Source of the DNA: an uncultured Clostridia bacterium
GTDB taxonomy: Bacteria; Bacillota; Clostridia; Lachnospirales; Lachnospiraceae
Assembly: GCA_947304065.1 (NCBI GenBank)
Contig: CAMZAI010000130.1
Coordinates: 1 to 7,832, forward strand
Length of the DNA stretch: 7,832 nt
Direction of reading: 5' to 3'
A program made the position numbers and the translations under genes. Shown piece by piece: positions 4,305 through 7,832 of this stretch; within the stretch, counting starts at the first letter, position 1, and each line of letters begins with the position of its first letter. The notes under the pieces are model-generated. The model was not told the DNA's origin, did no database searches, and saw only the letters and a list, made by a program, of their open reading frames with translations.

Positions 4305-7232
4305 GTGAAAAAAACAAAAGGTCTTATCATATTTGCGGCTATAGTCGCGGTAATAGTTCTTTTCGTGGTAGTCAAGGGTCTGAGCGGCAGTAAAGATTAT
4401 TCCAAAAAATACAAGGGATATGACCTTACTGCTGATGTTCAGGGACTCGGACGAGACGATTCCTATGTGAAATATCTGGAGAAGTACGAAGGCGTTGCGC
4501 CCGCGCAGACCGCATTTACGATCAATGCGGCCGACTTTGCCGAGGCTGAGGACGCTTACGTTATGGACGAGTGCGGCGGCGTGTCCAATGTACTCTATAC
4601 CGGCGATCTTTCCGAGGTTTCGTGGAAGGTCGATATACCCCAGACCGGTATGTACAATATCCTTGTAAAGTACTACACCGTGCCTTCACGCGGTGTTGAA
4701 GTCGAGCGTGCGGTTTATATCAACGGCGAGATCCCGTTCCACGGCGCCGACGATCTCAGCTTCTCGAGGATCTGGACCAACAAAGGCGCGGTGCGTACCG
4801 ATAACCGCGGCAATCAGATCAGACCTTCCCAGACAGAGAAGTACGAGTGGCAGACACAGTATCTGAAGGACTACATGGGATATATCGCCCAGCCTTACAA
4901 GTTCTATCTTGAGGCCGGAGAAAACACCATTACCTTTAAGGCTGTGAACGAGCCCGTTATCATTTCAACCATCGATTTCTGCGTTATCACCGAGGGTAAG
5001 GACTATCAGCAGTATGTTTCCGAACATTCCTCGGATAGCGTTTCTTCAGCATCTTCAAAGAGCTCGATCAAGATCAACGGCGAGGATGCGGCGGCGCGTT
5101 CAGACGCTTCGCTTTACGCAAAATACGATAAGGCTGCGGCAAATACCGATCCTTACAGCATTACGACCACGGTCCTCAATTACATCGGCGGCGATCCCTG
5201 GAAGGTTCCCGGACAGTGGGTTGAGTGGGATTTCAACGCGGAAGCCGACGGCTGGTACGAGATCACGATCAAGGGCAGACAGTCCTATGAACGCGGTGCT
5301 GTATCCGGCAGAAGCCTCTATATTGACGGCGAGATTCCTTTCAAAGAAGTTGAGACAGTCGAATTCGCATACAGCAACGAATGGAATATGCTCAAACTCG
5401 CGGACGCAAACGGTACTCCCTATAAGTTCTACCTGACAGCCGGACCGCACAAGATCAGGCTCGAGGCGAACTTAGGAGACCTCGGCGACATCCTGAACAC
5501 TCTGAGCGACAATGTTTACCGCCTCAATCAGATGTACCGCAAGATCCTGGTACTGACAGGCGCGAATCCCGATAAATACCGCGATTACAATCTGGATGAC
5601 GTATATCCGGAGGTTATCGAGGCTATGGCGCTCGAGAGCAAGCGCCTCTACAAGGTCATTGACGACTGCGTGGCGATCACCGGACAGAAATCCGACAAGA
5701 TCGCCACCGCGCTTACCCTTGCCATCCAGCTTGACAGATACGTGGAAGATCCGGACGAGATCCCGAAGACACTCGCGAGCTTCAAGGAGAATATCGCAGG
5801 TCTCGGTACTTCGATCCTTTCGATGAGCGAGATCAAGCTTGATGTCGACTACATTCTGGTGCAGGGCACCGAGGCCGATGAGGTCAAGGACGGCACAGGC
5901 TTCTTTAAGAACGCATGGCACCGCATCAGCAGCTTTTTCGCGACATTCTTCGTTGATTACAACGCCATCGGTGATGTTTACGACGAGGACGACGAAGAGG
6001 TTATCGAGGTCTGGCTCCTTTCCGGACGTGACCAGAACGAAGTAATGAAGATGATGGTCGACGATACATTTACGCCGAACAGCAATATCAAGGTCAACGT
6101 TCAGCTGATCGACGCGGGCGCGCTGCTTTCCGCGGTTATGGCAGGCAACGGACCCGACGTGGTACTTACTGCCGACGCCCAGCAGCCCGTAAACTACGCG
6201 CTGCGTCACGCGGTTGAGGACCTTACGCAGTTCCCCGATTTCTACGATGTTGTTAAGGATTATCCCGAGAGCTCGTACACCTCGTACAAGTTCGAAGGCG
6301 GAATATATGCGCTTCCCGAGACCCAGAACTACAACGTTCTGTTCTACAGGAAGGACATCATGGAGGAGCTCGGGCTCGAGGTTCCCCAGACTTGGGACGA
6401 TCTCGTAAATATGCTCGCGACCATTCAGGGCGCGAACATGTCGGTGGCCCTTCCCACTGTTGAGAGACGTATCGGCAACGTACAGAACCCCGACCTTTCG
6501 CTGTATTTCACTCTTGTACAGCAGATGGGCGGAACCTTCTACGACGAGCCCGGAGAGAGGATAATCATTGACAGCGAAGCGGGCGTTAAGGCCTTCGAGC
6601 TTTACACCAGCATGTTCAACGATTACGGACTCCCGAGAGACTACGACTTCGTGAGCCGTTTCCGTTCCGGTGAGATGCCGATGGGCATTACGGACTACAA
6701 CACATTCAACACTCTCGTTGTTTCGGCGCCCGAGATCAGAGGTCTCTGGGACTTCACGCTGATCCCCGGAACCGAAAGGACCGACGAGAACGGCAATACC
6801 TACATTGACAGATCCGTTCATTGCTGGGGCACCTGTTCGATGATGCTTGCCAGCGACGACGAGGCAAAGAAACAGAAGGCGTGGGAGTTCATGAAATGGT
6901 GGGCTTCCGCTGATACGCAGGTACGCTTCGGACGTGAGCTCGAGTCGGTAATGGGCTCGGCTGCGAGATACGCTACGGCAAACCTCGAAGCCTTCAAACA
7001 GCTTTCATGGTCGGCCGAGCAGGTTAAGGTACTTGAGGAACAGAGAAGCTTCACAAAGGGCTTCAGGGAAGTAGCCGGCGGTTACTACACCTCGCGTCAC
7101 TTAACGAACGCCTGCCGTAAGGTTATGAACAACAAAGAAGATCCGAGAGAAGTACTTCTCGATTACGTAAGAACTATCAACGAAGAGATCACGAAGAAAC
7201 GTAAAGAGTACGGTCTGAGTGTAAGAGAATAA
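4305..7232 (+). CDS. Large ABC-importer solute-binding protein with CBM-like modules
   Basis: Predicted 975-residue membrane-anchored receptor for a carbohydrate ABC importer, about twice the usual 400-500 residues of such proteins. Residues 6-23 are one strongly hydrophobic segment with no Cys, so it is an uncleaved anchor or signal peptide rather than a lipoprotein. Two related beta-rich modules follow, about 70-230 and 255-390, sharing YINGEIPF/YIDGEIPF and YKFYLEAG/YKFYLTAG; they resemble CBM6/CBM35-type domains. A Ser-rich linker (238-254) divides them. Residues about 395-555 are mostly helical (RLNQMYRKILVLTGANPDKY), ending in an amphipathic FFKNAWHRISSFFATFF stretch and an acidic linker. 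From about 566 comes the family-1 solute-binding domain: EVWLLSGRDQ, MAGNGPDVVL, GGIYALPETQNYNVLFYRKD, VPQTWDDL and WEFMKWWASADTQ. The GTG start is backed by a good ribosome site. The permease follows after 16 bases. Oligosaccharide uptake is likely; xylo-oligosaccharide is an inference from the GH30 neighbour. Confidence 0.85.
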   Translation: MKKTKGLIIFAAIVAVIVLFVVVKGLSGSKDYSKKYKGYDLTADVQGLGRDDSYVKYLEKYEGVAPAQTAFTINAADFAEAEDAYVMDECGGVSNVLYTGDLSEVSWKVDIPQTGMYNILVKYYTVPSRGVEVERAVYINGEIPFHGADDLSFSRIWTNKGAVRTDNRGNQIRPSQTEKYEWQTQYLKDYMGYIAQPYKFYLEAGENTITFKAVNEPVIISTIDFCVITEGKDYQQYVSEHSSDSVSSASSKSSIKINGEDAAARSDASLYAKYDKAAANTDPYSITTTVLNYIGGDPWKVPGQWVEWDFNAEADGWYEITIKGRQSYERGAVSGRSLYIDGEIPFKEVETVEFAYSNEWNMLKLADANGTPYKFYLTAGPHKIRLEANLGDLGDILNTLSDNVYRLNQMYRKILVLTGANPDKYRDYNLDDVYPEVIEAMALESKRLYKVIDDCVAITGQKSDKIATALTLAIQLDRYVEDPDEIPKTLASFKENIAGLGTSILSMSEIKLDVDYILVQGTEADEVKDGTGFFKNAWHRISSFFATFFVDYNAIGDVYDEDDEEVIEVWLLSGRDQNEVMKMMVDDTFTPNSNIKVNVQLIDAGALLSAVMAGNGPDVVLTADAQQPVNYALRHAVEDLTQFPDFYDVVKDYPESSYTSYKFEGGIYALPETQNYNVLFYRKDIMEELGLEVPQTWDDLVNMLATIQGANMSVALPTVERRIGNVQNPDLSLYFTLVQQMGGTFYDEPGERIIIDSEAGVKAFELYTSMFNDYGLPRDYDFVSRFRSGEMPMGITDYNTFNTLVVSAPEIRGLWDFTLIPGTERTDENGNTYIDRSVHCWGTCSMMLASDDEAKKQKAWEFMKWWASADTQVRFGRELESVMGSAARYATANLEAFKQLSWSAEQVKVLEEQRSFTKGFREVAGGYYTSRHLTNACRKVMNNKEDPREVLLDYVRTINEEITKKRKEYGLSVRE
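4512..4994 (+). repeat. CBM-like module copy 1 (protein-level duplication)
   Basis: Encodes residues about 70-230 of the binding protein: AEAEDAY near the start, VSWKVDIPQTGMYNILVKYY, VYINGEIPF at 137-145 and YKFYLEAGENTITFKA at 198-213. The order of these motifs is the same in the second module, indicating an old internal duplication. It has an insertion around 150-195 that copy 2 lacks. Confidence 0.65.
5067..5474 (+). repeat. CBM-like module copy 2 (protein-level duplication)
   Basis: Encodes residues about 255-390: WVEWDFNAEADGWYEITIKG, LYIDGEIPF at 338-346 and YKFYLTAGPHKIRLEA at 373-388, each aligning with copy 1. DNA identity between the copies is low, so the duplication is ancient. 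The module is shorter than copy 1 and runs directly into the helical region. Confidence 0.65.
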
Positions 7233-7248
7233 GAAAGGAGGAGAGCAT

Positions 7249-7832
7249 ATGAACTTTATTAAGAGCTATTTTTCAATGCGTAAGCATAACATGAAGACGA
7301 ACTGGAAAAAGGCCAAGATGATGAAGAACTGCTACCTCTTCCTTCTTCCCTACGCCGTTCTGTTTACGCTGTTCTACATCGTACCGCTGGTAACGTCGAT
7401 TTTTTACGGCTTTACCTATTACAACATCCTGGAGAAGCCGAAGTTCATCGGACTCCAGAACTATATCAACCTGATCCTGCAGGATGACGTATTCCTGATC
7501 GCCATCAGAAATACCTTCATCATCGCGGCGATCACCGGACCTATCGGATACATGCTCAGCTTCATGTCGGCGTGGTTCATCAACGAGCTGCCGAGCTGGC
7601 TGCGCGCGATAGCCATCGTCTGCTTCTATGCGCCTTCGATCGCAGGTAATGTTTACTACATTTTCTCGATCTTCTTCAGAGGCGATACATACGGTTATGT
7701 AAACGGTCTGCTGATCGATCTGGGAATTTTGACGGAGCCGCGAATGTGGCTTACGGATCCCAGATACATGATGCCCGTTATCATCCTCGTTATCCTGTGG
7801 ATGTCTTTGGGAAGCGGCTTCCTTGCTTTCGT
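7249..7832 (+). CDS. Sugar ABC transporter permease, LplB/UgpA type (partial, 3' end outside window)
   Basis: The first 194 residues of a binding-protein-dependent permease of the MalF/LplB class; the frame is open to the right edge and lacks its stop. A basic cytoplasmic N-terminus (residues 1-28) precedes TM1 (29-51, LFLLPYAVLFTLFYIVPLV), then the FIGLQNYINL motif at 66-75 typical of the family. Further membrane segments lie at about 85-110, 118-140 and 173-194, the last cut by the window end. The EAA loop that contacts the ATPase would lie beyond the edge. The ATG at 7249 is chosen because AAAGGAGG at 7234-7241 lies seven bases upstream. It is co-transcribed with the binding protein 16 bases upstream and should form a heterodimer with a second permease, expected next. 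Confidence 0.9.
   Translation, partial: MNFIKSYFSMRKHNMKTNWKKAKMMKNCYLFLLPYAVLFTLFYIVPLVTSIFYGFTYYNILEKPKFIGLQNYINLILQDDVFLIAIRNTFIIAAITGPIGYMLSFMSAWFINELPSWLRAIAIVCFYAPSIAGNVYYIFSIFFRGDTYGYVNGLLIDLGILTEPRMWLTDPRYMMPVIILVILWMSLGSGFLAF

Noticed and set aside
5472..6821. A 449-codon open frame antisense to the solute-binding protein gene
   Set aside because: It lies wholly within the receptor coding region, its product is Val/Leu-rich with no recognisable domain, and there is no convincing ribosome site before its ATG. Strong codon bias of the sense gene explains why antisense stops are rare.
7233..7248. Terminator or promoter between the binding protein and permease genes
   Set aside because: The 16-base gap holds only the ribosome site; no stem-loop is possible there, so read-through is expected.

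Overview
The window looks like a chromosomal segment of a fibre-degrading anaerobic Firmicute, most likely a Lachnospiraceae-type gut or rumen clostridium. The evidence is strong AGGAGG-type ribosome sites, secreted proteins with Thr-Pro linkers and Lys-rich bacterial Ig-like domains ending in VSAA-type signal sequences, a GH30 glycosidase, and a sugar ABC importer of the LplB/YtcQ kind. No tRNA, rRNA, CRISPR array, insertion sequence or phage gene was seen.

Layout. Positions 23-1927 (minus strand) hold one secreted multidomain protein: signal sequence, Ig-like domains separated by two Thr-Pro linkers, and a C-terminal transglutaminase/protease-like domain with an apparent Cys-His-Asp triad. 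Positions 1928-2168 are a divergent control region. It has a good minus-strand -10 box, a weaker plus-strand -10 candidate, and an 11-of-12 inverted repeat that could be a pair of operator sites or a leader-RNA stem. From 2169 to the right edge runs a tight plus-strand operon: a GH30 lipoprotein (xylanase-like, with a C-terminal carbohydrate-binding module), an unusually large 975-residue solute-binding protein, and the first 194 residues of an ABC permease that runs off the window. Gaps are 24 and 16 bases, each filled by the next ribosome site.

How the genes may work together. The GH30 enzyme, tethered outside the membrane, would cut a plant polysaccharide, probably xylan. The giant solute-binding protein has an N-terminal membrane segment, two related carbohydrate-binding-like modules, a helical spacer and then a family-1 solute-binding domain. 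It would hold glycan near the cell and pass oligosaccharides to the permease. A second permease gene is expected just beyond the right edge, with the ATPase probably encoded elsewhere. The divergent transglutaminase-like protein may act on the cell surface, but nothing in the sequence ties it to sugar uptake.

The most interesting item is the solute-binding protein, which combines glycan-binding modules and transporter receptor in one chain and has no lipobox. From memory, similar large binding proteins occur in Paenibacillus and related Firmicutes, so the architecture is probably under-characterised rather than unique. Second is the GH30 enzyme, which seems to lack the arginine that canonical GH30 subfamily 8 enzymes use to recognise glucuronic acid.
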